Positions 13,280-27,100 of a stretch of 64,000 bases of DNA are shown in pieces. Location: assembly GCA_903813345.2 (NCBI GenBank), contig CAIIXF020000009.1, forward strand, positions 18,005,759-18,069,758, read 5' to 3'. Source of the DNA: Owenia fusiformis (Eukaryota; Annelida; Polychaeta; Sabellida; Oweniidae). A program made the position numbers and the translations under genes. How positions within the stretch are numbered: the first letter of the stretch is position 1; every line of letters starts with the position of its first letter. A model generated the notes under the pieces. It did not search any database and was not told where the DNA came from. It worked only from the letters and a program-made list of their open reading frames with translations.

Positions 13280-15660
13280 CCAATTCAGTATTCAGGAGTA
13301 ACAGTTGAATCACAATTTGATCAATTAAGGTGTTATTTATATTTTGAAAATTGAAGATGCATACATCTAGTATACCTGTCACTTCTTAGAATGTCCTGTA
13401 AAATGCAAGAGACATGCACCAATGAACTGCTATCTTACCCATGCCAATGCTGACTCAACCTCACGTTGCCACACGTTACAAACTCCACAGTTCTATGAAG
13501 AGGCGGGAAGTAGCCTATCAAGTCTCATTGAATCATCATTTAGAACCCACAGGGAAAATATTTACAAGAAACTTTCACCTTTGTATGTGGTAATATTTGA
13601 AACTCTATCATCCAAGAGCAAGTTTTGATAATCCCTTTCCTGGAAAAATGATGCTTTTGATATCAATGTTGAATTTATTTATTTTTGCAATGTAGGGATC
13701 GTAATTCAAATCTTTCCTGTTGGTGGTATATCTTTTCAATCAGTCATCAATATGTTTTTTATTTCCTTTAGAGCTATTTTCATATTCTAGAAAGATCCAG
13801 TTATACAAAAATTGTTTTTATTATTTTATTTTTATGGCGTTTTGTCTTTTTCCTATTCTGTGTGTTGTTTTTATCTGTGTGGTCGTTAATATCACGTCAG
13901 CCAAGTTATGGTCAATAAAGTAAAGTTTACGATAACTTTTACATCTATTGAGCCTTTATTTGAGACATAAAACAGTTGTCACTAGAACTGATAAAATATT
14001 AATAACAAGTCCAATGATGCCAATTTTGCAGTAAATATACTTTCCAGTAGAAATCCTTTGCTAATCCAGCTCTTAAATTGCTTGTAAGATCAATTTTTGT
14101 TAAATTAAGCTTTAAGTAGATTACTATATTTCCAAGTTTTGGTCATTTAAATTGATAATTAATCACTTTGTTTCCTATATATAGAGATGATAGCGACCAC
14201 CACATTGAATATAAGGTCACGTTAATATGTGCTCCTCATCCCATAGAAGTAAGATGGTAAATTTAACACTAGATATACCCTCACCTCACCAGTTCATACA
14301 CTCCCCTCTAACTAAGATTTATCATTTAAAGCCTGGTATTTTTACGAATACCAAAGCTCAGCTGGGTCTGGCTAATATGTTTACTAAGAAATAAATATAA
14401 ATGAAAAATTGTGGCTCAGCAAACAGGCTCCAATAAGGGGTTTATTTTTAATATGAAGAGTGGGAGACAAAACTGATCATCTTCTAAAGGGTAAGCTAAA
14501 TGCAACTAACACTTTAATCTAGATAAAATTCCCATAGAAACAAGAAGCAACAAGAAGATGTGTCTGGGCAGAAAGAAACAACTCTTACATAATATTTAAT
14601 ATTTTCTATCAGTTCCCTCTCCCAAAGACCTTTTTTTAGTCAGATGATGCATATAGCAAATATGTGAGTAAATCTTGAGAGTGAATTAGGTAATTTACCA
14701 AAATTATTAATTTTGCAATTTGGTATGAAATGATGAAATAGGAATGTTCCTAAAAGTTGATATTGTTATTTCCTGGACTTGCTCAATGAGATCATCAGAT
14801 TTTCAATGAGGTCAAATACAGGGTCAAATGTGAACACTACTTGGACCAGCCAAGTGTTCACATTGATCCATGTTCATTTTAGAGTTCTGATTCTATAATG
14901 TCAAAATAGAGTAAAAATATGTTCATTTTCAAGGTTTTGCTTTAGAATATGCAGATTTTACCATAAAGTCTAGCGACAAGTCCATTTATTGCCCTCGCGA
15001 GTAGGGGAATGTATAAATTGAAGAAGGCAGATTTGCAGAAGCGTCATGCAACATAATTACTACTAGTATAGACTAGTTAGAAGTAATGAATGAAACTGAA
15101 AATAGCCTGGGTATCTATGAAATCTATGTTGTGAGATGAACATGTCTTATTACATAGGCTATCCCCTAAATAATTGCAATCCATCAACCTAAAATAATTG
15201 ATTAGTTAATAATACAGAAACTTAGGTCACATCCTGGTGAAAAATTAGCTGTTATAAGAAATGCCCCAATCAGACAAAACATCTTCAATTAACAATGTAA
15301 GTCTTCGATCAAAGATTAGAAGGAGCTGTTTTTCATCTTTATCAAGGTCACATAGACATAGCTGACAAAACATTAACAATCCATAAATATTATACAAAGA
15401 TAAACCAAAGGGACAATAAGTATATGGAAAGATGGGACAGCTGATGGACTGATTGCCCCTAAATGAGGCTTTTTCTTGAAATTGACATTTCAAAAATATC
15501 CTTTTTGAGGTTTTCATATTCTTGACATTCTGAAATTTCGTGTAGGGATCCAAAGGATTTGAATAATAAAAAGCCCTAATTTCAAAAATACTAGTAATAG
15601 TTCTTTGCAACTAGTGAATATTTCTTTAATTCTACAGTAGAGTGGTATATGATTGTTGTG
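13280..15660. other. Gene-poor stretch
   Basis: Nothing here supports a gene: short open frames only, without paired splice sites, codon bias or recognisable protein similarity. Confidence 0.5.
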
Positions 15661-15667
15661 CTTTTAT

Positions 15668-15861
15668 CAGGCCTGTAGCCAGGGAAGTTCAATAGATTCG
15701 AGCCCCCTGGCCAAAAAATCTTTCAAAATCATGCAGTTTTCACCATTCTGAGCACTTTTTAAGTGATTTTGGCCATTTTTGGACCAAAATTGTCACAAGT
15801 GTACCCCCCTTGAATTTTTCAAAAAGTGAACTCCCCTTGGCAAATCCTGGCTACTGGCCTG
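15668..15861. mobile_element. Foldback MITE-like element, copy 1
   Basis: Terminal inverted repeats caggcctgtagccagg and cctggctactggcctg bound about 194 bp. The interior matches in reverse order and orientation the element at 50443-50646 ('aatcatgcagtttt', 'ggaccaaaattgtcac', 'tggcaaatcctggctac'). A possible 4-bp target duplication, ttat, flanks it. Nonautonomous, no coding capacity. Confidence 0.75.
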
Positions 15862-15864
15862 TTA

Positions 15865-18800
15865 TATACAATGGTGGTATACCACTCTTCAGGATGTAGG
15901 ATCTCCACATACCTTTAGGAAGGTATTACATGATATGAGATAAACCCCACAACATATTCTTCCCTCTTTTAAGATGTATGTGTATCAAAACCATGGAAGA
16001 GTAGAGGCACACCATTACCCTGAGTTCAGCCACATGTATTAACCCCTCTGACTAGGACAAACTAATATAGTTTGGTATAAAACCAACCAGAGTACCACGG
16101 AGCCATACTAACATTAATTGTACGCTTTTTGTAAAACACATCACAGTGACCTCCATAGGATCTTTTCACAGGTTGGTGCAAAATTCTCATTTTCACAATT
16201 CAGACCAAAATTGTTCAAAATATGCCAATAATTTTTTCATAATTTTCAAGTGGGTGCAAATGGATTTTCAACCTGTTTTCAAGAATTCAGGTGGGTGCTG
16301 CACCCACTTGCTTCAATGCTGGGGAGATCACTGCATCATATAATCACAGATTTACAATGTCAAATGATTATAGTATTGATGTAAAATCTATTTTAACAAA
16401 TTCTATCGCTGTCACTGTCAAAAGTGGTTATACAGATAAAAATGAATTTAACAGGAAATGATATGAATTGTCCATCTAAAAGATGAAGAATTGTCACTAT
16501 TAAGTTCAAAGGTGTCTGAAATGATGTAGGACTAAGACAAGATATTAATATGCTTATATTTATTATTGAAAGGGAAAGTTTGCTGGCTGTGTTGCAAATA
16601 AATATAATACTATAGAGCCTATATGAGTATAATTGAACAATTCTTACTTACCTAAAATTACAAGTTGAACTCTATGTCGTTAGAGATAAGAGGCTCAGTG
16701 TGAATGATCACTTTGAAAGTCCTAATAAGATTACTCTTCACTATGATGAACTGTATAATGCACTACTGAATGAGATAATAGAATCTATTAACACTATCTC
16801 AGAACAAGAACAATACAGATTCCCTTAATTGGAACTGTCACAAATATTGCATTCTGCGATAGTAATGCTCATATAATCATCAGCTATTCTGCTAAATGTA
16901 ATTTTCCATGAATTCTTTAGTCATATTAACAGTTCAAAATAGTCAGGTTAATTGATCATTGTCCCAGTTGATCTTGATTGACTGTTACAGTCAATACACT
17001 TTGATAAATCTCCTGTTCTGCCTTACACGTACATTTCATGGGTTCTTAGAGCATAAGCTGATCAAACGCTTCAAATGTTCTCATCCTAGTATAGTAATAT
17101 GTTATTTACTTCGCTCTCTAGAATCAATGAAGTTCCGACTAATGAATAGTTGAAATTACGAGCTATTAACTACAAAATAGCAAGTGAATTATGTAGATGT
17201 CGTTGTAACACTACTTGTTATACTATTAAATGAGACCCTGTCCATGCCCTACCAATGATTCATCCTTGTTCTCTCTTGTAAAGAACATTTCTTTGATTAG
17301 CTATCTATAAAAAATGCCCTATTTCAACAGATCATTATAACATATGAAAAAACAGTCATAACATTAACATGTTCCCAATAAACAACTTCCTTTTTCCTTC
17401 TACATTTTTAGGTATTTAAATTTCATGATTCCTGTCCAGTAGGTGGTCACTTATACAAACTAGGAAATTCTTCAACTAACTGCATATTTTGTTGACAACT
17501 AAGCTGATAGCCTTATTGTTGGAGCATGATCTAACCTTCAAAACATCATCAAACTGTAGTTAGCTGTCAGCATAAATAGGCGAGAACTCCTGACTTAAAA
17601 GATAATTACTAGATTAGCAATGCTAAAGTGATGAAGACATTGGGTTATTAAAATAACAGGAAATTTTTCAAATTATTAAAAGATAAATATCAATAAAAGA
17701 AGAATTTCCCATCGTAGGACTTTTAAAGACCCTTATAAAGTTTAAACCACTTTGGCTTATATTGTTGTTGCTTATAATGTTATCAAAGTGTGATATGTGA
17801 AACTTTTTTTAAATTTCAAAAAGTGGTTTTATTGTTCGAAAAATCATGATGCGACCAATGGCCATGACAGCTCGGGACTAAAATCACTCAAACCTACCTC
17901 GCGCTGACCTTTTCTCAACCAATCAATGAGCTGGAAGGAACATGTGCTAAAAGCGTACATAATAATTTTGCGATAATGTCAGAGAAAAAGACCATAATTA
18001 TAGAAAGTCGTCCGATGACAAACTCTGATTAGCTCAGTGAACTGAGAGATTTATTGAAATCTGAAAGAGTGAAGACGAAGCTCTCTTTTGAGAAGCGAAG
18101 TCGAACGACTGCAAAGGGTATTATACTGTATAGATCGCTTGAATATTAAAATATTATAACAATGGTGGTTAAAAGCACAAAAGTGTAATAGAAAAATTCA
18201 CCATCGTAAGTTACATTTCTTCGAAAATCTTGTAAAATTAACAATTAACAAAAGCAATAAGAACTTTCTATTTGGGCTGTGATGAAGTGCTTTGATTGAT
18301 TCAAGTGGTATAAATTATACTTCTGGTAATCCTAGAAGCAACACTGCAGTAATATCAAAAAATCAAAATAGCATGATATATCACATTTTTGATACAATAC
18401 ATGGGGATGGTGTCAAAAGTTGTTGAAAGTTAAGTTTGTAAGGGGGAGGGGGATAAATTTCAATTTCACAAGGGAAGAAGTTGTCTTTTTAAATTTATTC
18501 AAGTGAAGGCACATCAACTTCAAATTTTATTATATGGAGGGAGGGATGGAGGGGTTTTGACTATAATAAATATACTAAAACGACTGTTGGCAATTAGACA
18601 ACATCCCTTAATAAATATACATAACTTCACTTGATCTGTAATATGTGGTATGTGAATATGGTACTTAAAATGTCAAGGACTTCTAACTTCAAACAAGACT
18701 TCAAACTTCAAAAATGTAAAAGGTCTGGTTATATTTAGTTAATACTGTATTAAGATACTTCACATGTACATATTCAAGGTCAAAGAGAGTTTTATTATCA

Positions 18801-20635
18801 ATTTGAAACAAGACCTTTTGGACCCTGAGAAGGTCATTGAAGGTCAAATCTCAAATCTTAAGTCAGACTTGAAATTCTTAGAACTTGTAGATATTTTTGA
18901 AAAAAAATTGATCAATTTGAAACAAGTTGAAAACAGACCAGTGAACTTCTGAGAACGGGTAGATGATTTTTAAAAAAATGAAGTCAGTCTAAACAGTATT
19001 TGTTAAGTTATCGGAAGTTTTTAGAATTTGTTACAGATGCTGGATTCCAACCACCAATCAACCACCAAATGCCGTCACAAAAACTTTTGATGGTGACATA
19101 ATAATAATCTAATTATTGTAGTTTTTTCAATAAATAATTCCTATTAAACCATATGATAATATACATTAAATTCTGATATAAAATCTTACTTTTTGAAAGC
19201 TTCACTTTCACATTGACGAATGTCTCCTCATCCTGAACTTCTTCCTTCTTCATATTGCCAAACATGCAGGGTGCTTTTTTCTCAATGAAGATGTGAATGA
19301 ACCTAACAGAAATATTTTTACTTTTAATAGGGGACCACTCCCCTATATATACATCCGCTGGTAGGTTCATTCATTGAAGTATATTCCCTGACAAAATATG
19401 TCAAACACATTTCATCAATCATATATTGATTCAGGCTTGTGATGAAGTAAATAACACAGTTTCATCAAAAAACACAGAATTTACAAATTGTATACTTAAT
19501 ACAAGTATATCAATTAAGATAAAACGTTTCAATATCAGAACAAAAGTCAGAAAGAAAGAGACACATTTTGAGAGGGTGAATTGAATTCTAGTTTATTCTA
19601 TAACAATATATTAATTTCATAAATACATAAAGGAATCATGATTTGAAATTTAACATATATTGATTTACAGAACAAATGTGATGATTAAAATAAGGTGTGC
19701 TCCTTGAGTTAAACAATGTCTGCATTACTTCCGATTTTCAAATAAATCACGTTCCAAATAAGCTTTAAGAATCTAAATCTAAAAAATTAAACTGTGTGGG
19801 CAAAGATCCATTGAAAACATTCAATTACTTGCTTTTACACTTTCAAAGTTTTACATTTATTAGACAAAATTGTGCAAAATCAAAAGAAGTAAGTTCGTTA
19901 AAGGGACTTATTTCTTGGCTTCGGGAACTACTGTTGCTACTTTGTGAAACGGTTGTCATTTCATCATGAATCATATTATAAATTCTATCAATTATCAAAC
20001 TTTCCAGGACTATGTTTGTCAATGTGAACATGATTTGATTGTTATATTAAAGGCACAATATTGATGTTTGCAATCCAAATATCTTTTTTGTCTAGCTACA
20101 AGCCCTTGTGACCCCCCTCCATTATATAGCACCACCACAAGCAAGTCTACATTTTTTCTCAACCTCAAAAAAATATTTCAAGGATAATAACATAAATACT
20201 AATATCAACTTAAAAGGTAAGAATGATACACTAATCAATATAAGCTCCGTAGTATGAGAGAATGAATGAAAATGAATGTTCCAATTGTCTACCTTACTGA
20301 AAAGAAATTAGGTTGAGGTTTTGCATGGTTTCATTTGTTATAAAGTTTCAATTACTTTATATCAAATGTAGGAATTTCACAAATATGTGAATAATGCTAT
20401 GAAAAAAATGATTAACACCACTTAAGAGCAAAAGATCAGTTAAAATCATACGGATGGAACAATTATAACATCTCTATCTAATACCAAATACTGAGAGGCA
20501 AAACACTGTGATATACAGAATATGCTGACTATTCTAAATAAATGATAAATGATCTTTACCAACATGTTGCACTATCATAATATCATTTGAATCTTAATAA
20601 ATCCACAATCATATTTTCTGAGATATGTCTAAACA
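15865..20635. other. Gene-poor stretch with dispersed repeats
   Basis: No supported exon. Repeat-like pieces are a segment at about 16157-16330 whose end, 'ggggagatcactgc', recurs at about 50678, and a fragment at 18764-18960 related to the element at 12.3-13.3 kb. A locally CpG-richer patch (17860-18110) has no splice-supported frame. Confidence 0.45.
18764..18960 (+). repeat. Partial copy of the 12.3-13.3 kb element family
   Basis: Shares ordered phrases with 12480-12660: 'aaggtcattgaaggtcaaat', a shared 'cttgtagat / cttgtaaat' stretch, and 'ttgaaacaagttgaaaa' against 'ttgaagcaagttgaaaa'. It has an incidental 62-codon open frame that I attribute to the repeat. Confidence 0.5.
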
Positions 20636-20640
20636 AACAC

Positions 20641-21066
20641 CAGGCCTGTCAACTTGGGAACACCTAACATGAGTGACTTGGAAATGTTGAACACCTCCCC
20701 TCAAAATGTGGACACCTTGGTCCAAATCTGAACACCTTGATCCAAATTTTGAACACCTTGGTTTAAATTTTATTACATCCTGTCAAATTTTGAACACCTC
20801 AAATTTTGAACGGAATGCGTGACATATACGTAATTCGCGTGAAAAGTCTGAACGAAATGCGTACGTTTTTTTTCGGCGTTCGTATTTTTGCTGTGTAGAC
20901 GAACTTTTTTAGAAATTTTTCTACAGAAATATTTTTGCTTGACAATTACCAGGTAAAATGCGTATTTGCGTGACATTTTCTGTCACGCAAAAATAACTGG
21001 CGTGACTTCAAATTCTTCAGCAAATGCGTGACAAATACGCAAATTGCGGGACAGTTGACAGGCCTG
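20641..21066. mobile_element. MITE with 14-bp perfect TIRs and 6-bp target duplication
   Basis: The terminal inverted repeats caggcctgtcaact and agttgacaggcctg are perfect over 14 bp. The element is directly flanked by aaacac on both sides (20635-20640 and 21067-21072), a plausible target-site duplication. The 426-bp interior has repeated 'gaacacct' and 'gcgtgac' phrases and no transposase, so it must depend on a protein encoded elsewhere. Confidence 0.8.
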
Positions 21067-21072
21067 AAACAC

Positions 21073-24000
21073 TATTAATAGGTTGTTCCAAAATTATCAT
21101 CACTTCAATACATGAACACTGAAATTTCTCAATGGAAAACAAATGTTACAAACCAGATTGAACATAATCGTGTGTTTTAAGCTTATTTTCTTGTTACCAA
21201 GACAACCTGATTTAAACTGTTGTGTAGGTATTAAATAAAAGAATTGATTGCTACATAAAGAATAGTTAATTATAAAGTACCCTCAGAGTCCCCAGGCATC
21301 AGCGGAAATGATAAAACTTCTACTATGAGCTGCTATATAGAATTCACTTCTTATATGAGATCAAAGAACCTAACAAATTGAATCTGGCAGTCAAGGATGT
21401 CTCATATCTTATGTAATCTGAATCATTTTGTAGAGCACTCTGAAACCTTTCATGACAACTTTGAAGAACATGTATATTCAAGTGTTCAAGTCTTAATTAT
21501 ACAGGAAGGCACTGAATCTGTCATGTCTGTACAGAACTTTAGTCTCTCGATAATGACCCATCTCACTTACATGTATTGTTAAAAACTGAACTTATGTAAT
21601 GCATATAAAATAAGCATAATAGGCAATAAATATGAAATTACATATTTTCCATATTTTGGAAACAAAATATAGTCTTACCAACCACAATACAATTCACAAA
21701 TACATGTATGTTATGATACTAACTTCACTCCCTTCAAAGATTTCTATTTTCTAAAAGATTCCCAGTGCTATCAAATAAACACCAATATTTTGGTAGAAAT
21801 GACATGATAGGACTCCTACTGTGGATCTCACACAAACAAAGTTCTTGAAATCAAAACATCTTTAATTCCTAACTTTGTAACAACAGTGACCAAGAATTGC
21901 TTAAAGGTTCTTGTACTATGCACACATCCTAGTTTTCTGCATGAGAAAAATGCAAATTCTGCATGAAATTCTGAATTCTGTGATAAAATCTGCAAGCAAC
22001 GATTTCATCTGAACTATCAAGAAATTGCAGGGAATTCAAATTTCGTGACCTATTAGACATAATCTTTAAGTGTAATAGCCGGAAGTTGGAGCATTTTAAA
22101 GATTCCACATTTCCCCTTCGAAATCCTATAACACCAGTTTTTGATGATAAATGACTGTCTAAGGTGGTTGACTGGAAAAATGACTGAAAAAAGTTTTCCA
22201 TAGAATTCTGTGTGAAAAAATCAAATTCTGGAAAAATGTTGAAAATCAAAATTCTGCGCTTTTTCTGCAGCAATGCGGAATCATGGAATTTTAGTATCTG
22301 TGATTATGTAAAGTATATTGCAGGTCTAGCTAAATAGTTTAATAGATAAGAAAACAAAACATGATAAATTAGATTAGATCCTATTCTTGATTCTTTTTAA
22401 CACCTATATGTGCCTTTAACAATTAAATTGACCTATTATATAGTAAGAGAATGGAAATTTCTCTAATTTCAGATCTTTGGAATCCTAGATTATCCACCAT
22501 CTGGACAACTGTGTTAATTCCATTAATCCGAAGAACACAGGCCAAAACAAACATCTTCAGCTATTTCAAACAACGCTGCTCCATATGTGAATACTTCATT
22601 ACACCTAGCTAATAGAACCAGAACTCATGTAGTGGTCAGATTTGTTGCTTTATGTGACATATATTGATCTCTAGCTTAGAACCAGAACTCCAGAACTCAC
22701 GACGAGTGGTCAGATTTGTTGCTTTATATTGATCTCTGGATTTTTTTTAATCCTGGAAATCATAAAATCAGTTTACCTCAGTTCACCCTTCACTGAAATT
22801 GCTAAGTTAGTCTAGCTCTATTTCTCATTTTCTAATTCTTGCATAAAGAAAAGGCTTTGGAGTTAGTACTAGATCGAGTAAACACAGTAAACAATGATGT
22901 AGTAATGTTTGTACCATGGCAATAATTGGGAATCCCTGCAAATGTTATTCACTGCTATTGTTATAAAGCTATGCAGTGCTATGATGAGTGAAACTGTAAG
23001 TGTATGCTTTACTTTTAATTTAACGATCAAGGCCAATATATCAAAACATGTATATCATCTCCTTGAAGAGAAAAGTCTCCTAAAGGAGATATCATTCAGC
23101 CAACAATCAACTCTTTCAAGACATTCTTTCCATTTCACTCTTATATACAAGGACTCACAATAAAGTTTCATTGCTTTTCACTACACTGGCTTTATTTTGT
23201 CCCCTTCTGTTATATTGTAGACAAAACATAACTATGACACTGATTCTTTGACCTTACCTTGTTTTTAATATTCATTATATTATGCTTTATCATGTAAGGG
23301 TAAAAACAAAAGAAATGGTTTCATCTGTTATATTTTTAAATATGTTCATTGTATAATCATGCTAATCGATGAAAAAAAAATTCAATTGAAAAAAGAATAC
23401 CTCAAGTCAAGTAGTCAAGAAGACTACATGTAGAATCATAAAATCCTAGATATTGTACTTGTACTGACCCTAAACACAGCAAACAGACATTCCCATGAGA
23501 AGTTGGGGGGGGGGGGGTAAGAAGGTCAAATAATGCTTGACAGTATAACATCAAAAAGATAAATTAGACAAGGAATATAATATGTGAAACACAACTGTTT
23601 TATTAAATAGAAACATGCAAAACTAAATCTGCTTGGGATAATTCTAAATGATGCGAGATATTCTTTGAGAGCAGATGAAGTTACACATCCTGTGTGACAG
23701 ATGAACTCTGGACCAGGCACTGGTTTAAATCAATTAGTTTATCTTTAATTATAGCAATTATATCACATTTACTGTCACTCTTTGATAGAGTATGTTTCCA
23801 GGCAAATTTTCTAGTGAGGCAATTTTCACATTAATGCATTTGAGGCTAAATGCTTGATGCAAGACACTATAATTTCATTTCGTACTGAATTCCTCACATT
23901 GGCTGTAAATAAAGCTTACAGGTTTTTTTGACTCGAATCATTTATATCATAAAATAATCATCTTGACTTAATATATTTCAAAAGGAAAGGCATCAATAGC

Positions 24001-24205
24001 TCAATACACCATTGTTATAATATGGGAAAAGCGTTAATTAATTTGATCATCCCAGCTTTTAAGCTTCCGGAGGAGTTCATTGTTTAAGGTATGATGTTAT
24101 CTTGTTCCAAGAAACATGAAAGGCTGGCGTCAAAAGAGGAAGATATGTATTACGTTAAAATGAGCAAGCCTATATAATAAGAGGATCTGGATGTTTATGA
24201 TTTAA
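21073..24205. other. Gene-poor stretch
   Basis: No gene supported. It contains an imperfect tandem duplication at 22617-22735 ('aaccagaact...gtggtcagatttgttgcttta...attgatctct') and a 12-bp G run at 23507. Confidence 0.5.
22617..22735 (+). repeat. Imperfect direct duplication of about 60 bp
   Basis: Two adjacent copies share aaccagaact, gtggtcagatttgttgcttt and attgatctct, with small insertions between them. A local duplication of non-coding DNA. Confidence 0.75.
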
Positions 24206-24208
24206 TTA

Positions 24209-24308
24209 AGCTACAAGCCTCTGGGACCCCTCCCCTCCCTGCTACAACTGTGTAGAAGATGTTTAGTCAAGTAGGGGGAGGGGTGGGGTCACAGAGGCTT
24301 ATAGCTAG
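24209..24308. repeat. Imperfect inverted repeat of about 37-bp arms
   Basis: The left arm (agctacaagcctctgggacc and the C-rich sequence after it) pairs with the right arm (G-rich sequence ending ggggtcacagaggcttatagct). The phrase tttatgattt occurs just outside both arms and may be a target duplication. A half-copy (ctagctacaagcccttgtga) lies at about 20093, so this is a dispersed foldback family. Confidence 0.6.
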
Positions 24309-24319
24309 ACTATTTATGA

Positions 24320-26230
24320 TTTGGTTGTTTTGACTGCTGATTACATCAAGAAAGGAATTCCCCAAATGAGATAACCACTATGCATCATACACTAATAACA
24401 TAAAGCACCAATACACCATAGTTCACAAAACAACTGATCTGCTACATGTAACACCATAAGTTACTCAAGAAAAACAGCTGGGAAAATTCACCACATGAAC
24501 ATATGGCTAATATTACAGTGCATGTGTATTGATGACCACAATCCTAATAACTTCTTATATCCACATACTTTCATAACAGATTATAAGCACATATAATAAA
24601 TATGTATGAATTGAAAATAAGTCATAGAGTAAACTAGAAATCGGCAACTCCACGGAGTAGCAAATCCCCAAAAACACAATATACATGAAATCTATATACA
24701 AATATATGTCACAATGCAATATTTACCATCTATTCTACACTTGATATAATTGGCAAATATTAAAAGACATATAAAAGAGACATAGCAGAATTTCCATAGA
24801 TTTAAGCATTTGGGTGACCATTTAGGAGATTCAAAAAATTGCCTTTCATTTGAGTATAATAAAGCTATACTTCAAAAAGATCCTGACCTTCCATACACAC
24901 ATATACTAGGGTCAGGGTAAAAAACACAGAATATATGTGAAATATGTGAAATAGAGAGATGTTGTGAATATCCTACCAACATTTCAAACAAAATTATTCA
25001 TTACTTTGGTTTAAAATGAAAGACAAGTAGATGCCGATTTAAAACTATATACCAATATACATCTTTCCATCAAATACGAAGTTATCATCTGGATGGTTGG
25101 ACTGACAGACTGACTGACGGATGGAAGGCTTCACTATATCCCTACCAAACTTTGTTTGTTGGACTAACAATTGAACAAAATAAGTGCAAATACATATTGA
25201 TATGGACAGATGGAGATCTTAGGGTAGCTTCAATCTGCTGCAAAACATTATTATTTCTATCTGTCCTTTGTAATAAAGGGCTACCTACTAATAAGCTTCT
25301 CATAATTCAAGGAATTAGAATGGTCAGAATGAGGTATTTTGAATTTCCTAAGAGCCACAGGCGTTTATTAGAGAATAAGGATTATGCTAAATCATGAAGT
25401 TACAGGAGACATTGTGAAATTCACTGTTTATTCATTATTTTCCAAATACAGAATGATCAAAGTTTATCTTTAATAAACTGCACACTGCTGTTTTAATATA
25501 TACCAGTAATAATAACTGGTTGAATGATGACATATTAGTTCATTAGCATTAAATTGTTGTAATCAGGTTGCCATAGAGGACAATTACAAGTACTTCTTAA
25601 TTATATCTATTGCTTATGAAGTTTAAGTTCTACTTGCTCTACTGATAATTTGATTTTGTAAAAGACAGCTTCATACACATATTACTGTGCTCTGTGTATC
25701 AATGTATCACGGTTCTTAGGCACTAAAAAAATAGTTTAACTGACATGCTTTGTAACATATGAATTAAAACACATAATACAATTGCAATCTATGAGTTATA
25801 TTCTATATTAGGTAATATTGTAAGTACTTATCATCATATTGAAATAACAAAAGACACTTCTGTAATTCTATTTGTAAACTGCAAGGGAATAAGAGGTGAT
25901 TATAAAGTGTCAACAAACAAACAAACTTTACCATATGAAAAAAGTTTTTACAGCTTTTTGATCTCCATTGTATTAGCCACCTCATTTCCAGAAGAAAATT
26001 TGATAATGTTGATCTAGTTTGTAATCTATTTCTACCCAGAAAACTGATGAAAATTATCCAGTTTTAGGCAGTCCTTAAGCAGAATTAGCTTTGAAAAGTT
26101 TACAAACATCACACATTCCCGTTTTATATGAAAAAAGACTTATTCTGCATTAAAAAATTATGAACCTTTATAAGCAGGAACTTTTTCTGCATAATATTCT
26201 ACTAGCATGTTTCTTGATCTTAATTTGGGT
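24320..26230. other. Gene-poor stretch left of the KLHL promoter region
   Basis: No coding exon recognised on either strand. If the leftward transcript starting near 26.75 kb is real, this is its first intron. Confidence 0.45.
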
Positions 26231-26592
26231 TTATTATCAATTGCAAGCTGAAACAGGAAACTTTGCTTTGTATGCTTCAATATTTTGATGAAACGACAGA
26301 AATTGCAATTTCCATGAACATTCCGGATATTTATCAAATGTGTTGACTTCTATTCTGACACTTGTCAGCTTGTCGTTCAAAATGACTGGTGTCCATGTCA
26401 CAGTCGTTATCGACATGCTCTGCATTGGGAAACCACGAAGCTAGACAACACGTGATACTTATGAGTCAAAATCAAATTTCCAAGAAACAGAAATAGATGC
26501 CATGCAATAAAGTGGAAATCCCAAGCAGTATTTAGTTTGTCTTTGAACCAACGCCTACAAAAATGATCACTCACAAGTAAAACATTACTTAC

Positions 26593-26755
26593 CAACAAGT
26601 TAACGTCTTAATCAACGTTAAAAACAAAGCCTTGTCACTTCTCCAATAGTTTATCTTGCTATTTATCGACTTAAATGGCTCAGAAAAGTTGTTTTGCCAA
26701 CTTTATTGAGGAAATTGTGAGAGGTTTCGAAGTTCCTTCTACAAATCCGCCGCCA
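26593..26755 (-). other. Probable noncoding first exon of a leftward transcript
   Basis: Reading leftward from the CCGCCGCCAT cluster (ATGGCGGCGG on this strand, the YY1-type motif often found just inside first exons), the sequence ends in a strong donor, TTGTTG|GTAAGTAATG, with the GT at 26592-26591. The only ATG frame near the start closes after five codons, so the exon is probably 5' untranslated. No downstream coding exon was identified, and the product is unknown. Open frames just beyond (26237-26598) have no splice support. Confidence 0.4.
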
Positions 26756-27100
26756 TTGATGAAGTGTCAAAGGTCACGGAAGTAGGTCAATTAGTCAAGG
26801 TGATATATCTTCTCTTAAAACTGTTTATGTACGCCTGGGTTTGATTAGATTGAGAGAAGTATGATGTTAGTACTCTATGTTTATCGTTTATTCATAGTAA
26901 TTTGTTTGAGACATTGTAAAATACAGGAAAATCATATTTTTATAGCAAGTGGTTGTCACGTGATCAAAACATGGCGGATGTAAATGTCAACATTTTGTTT
27001 CCTAAAATTTCTCAAATGTTTTCATAAAATACTGTTTTATGTGGATTTGTTCGAAGTTTAAAATAACACGCACGCATATTACACATACCACGTGGAATAG
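26735..27100. promoter_or_regulatory. Probable bidirectional promoter (KLHL gene and leftward transcript)
   Basis: In about 370 bp there are ccgccgccat at about 26747 (YY1-like, leftward), acggaagt at about 26776 (ETS/GABP-like), tcacgtga at 26956-26963 (perfect E-box), atggcgg at 26971 (YY1-like, rightward) and ccacgtgg at 27088-27095. These housekeeping-type elements point outward on both sides. The rightward side leads, across an intron, to the KLHL coding exon at 29.9 kb. The exact start sites and the first KLHL donor are not determined; AGAG|GTTTGT near 27101 is one weak candidate. Confidence 0.5.

Noticed and set aside
13026-13382. 118-codon minus-strand frame with RRPSVGPPVCPLVRLSVRQ-like content
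   Set aside because: It lies over the GACGGAC tract of a dispersed element, a well-known source of false frames.
26237-26598. Two overlapping minus-strand frames of 62-63 codons as coding exons of the leftward gene
   Set aside because: They lie beyond the best donor at 26592 in what should be intron, and neither has a good acceptor, donor or known homology.
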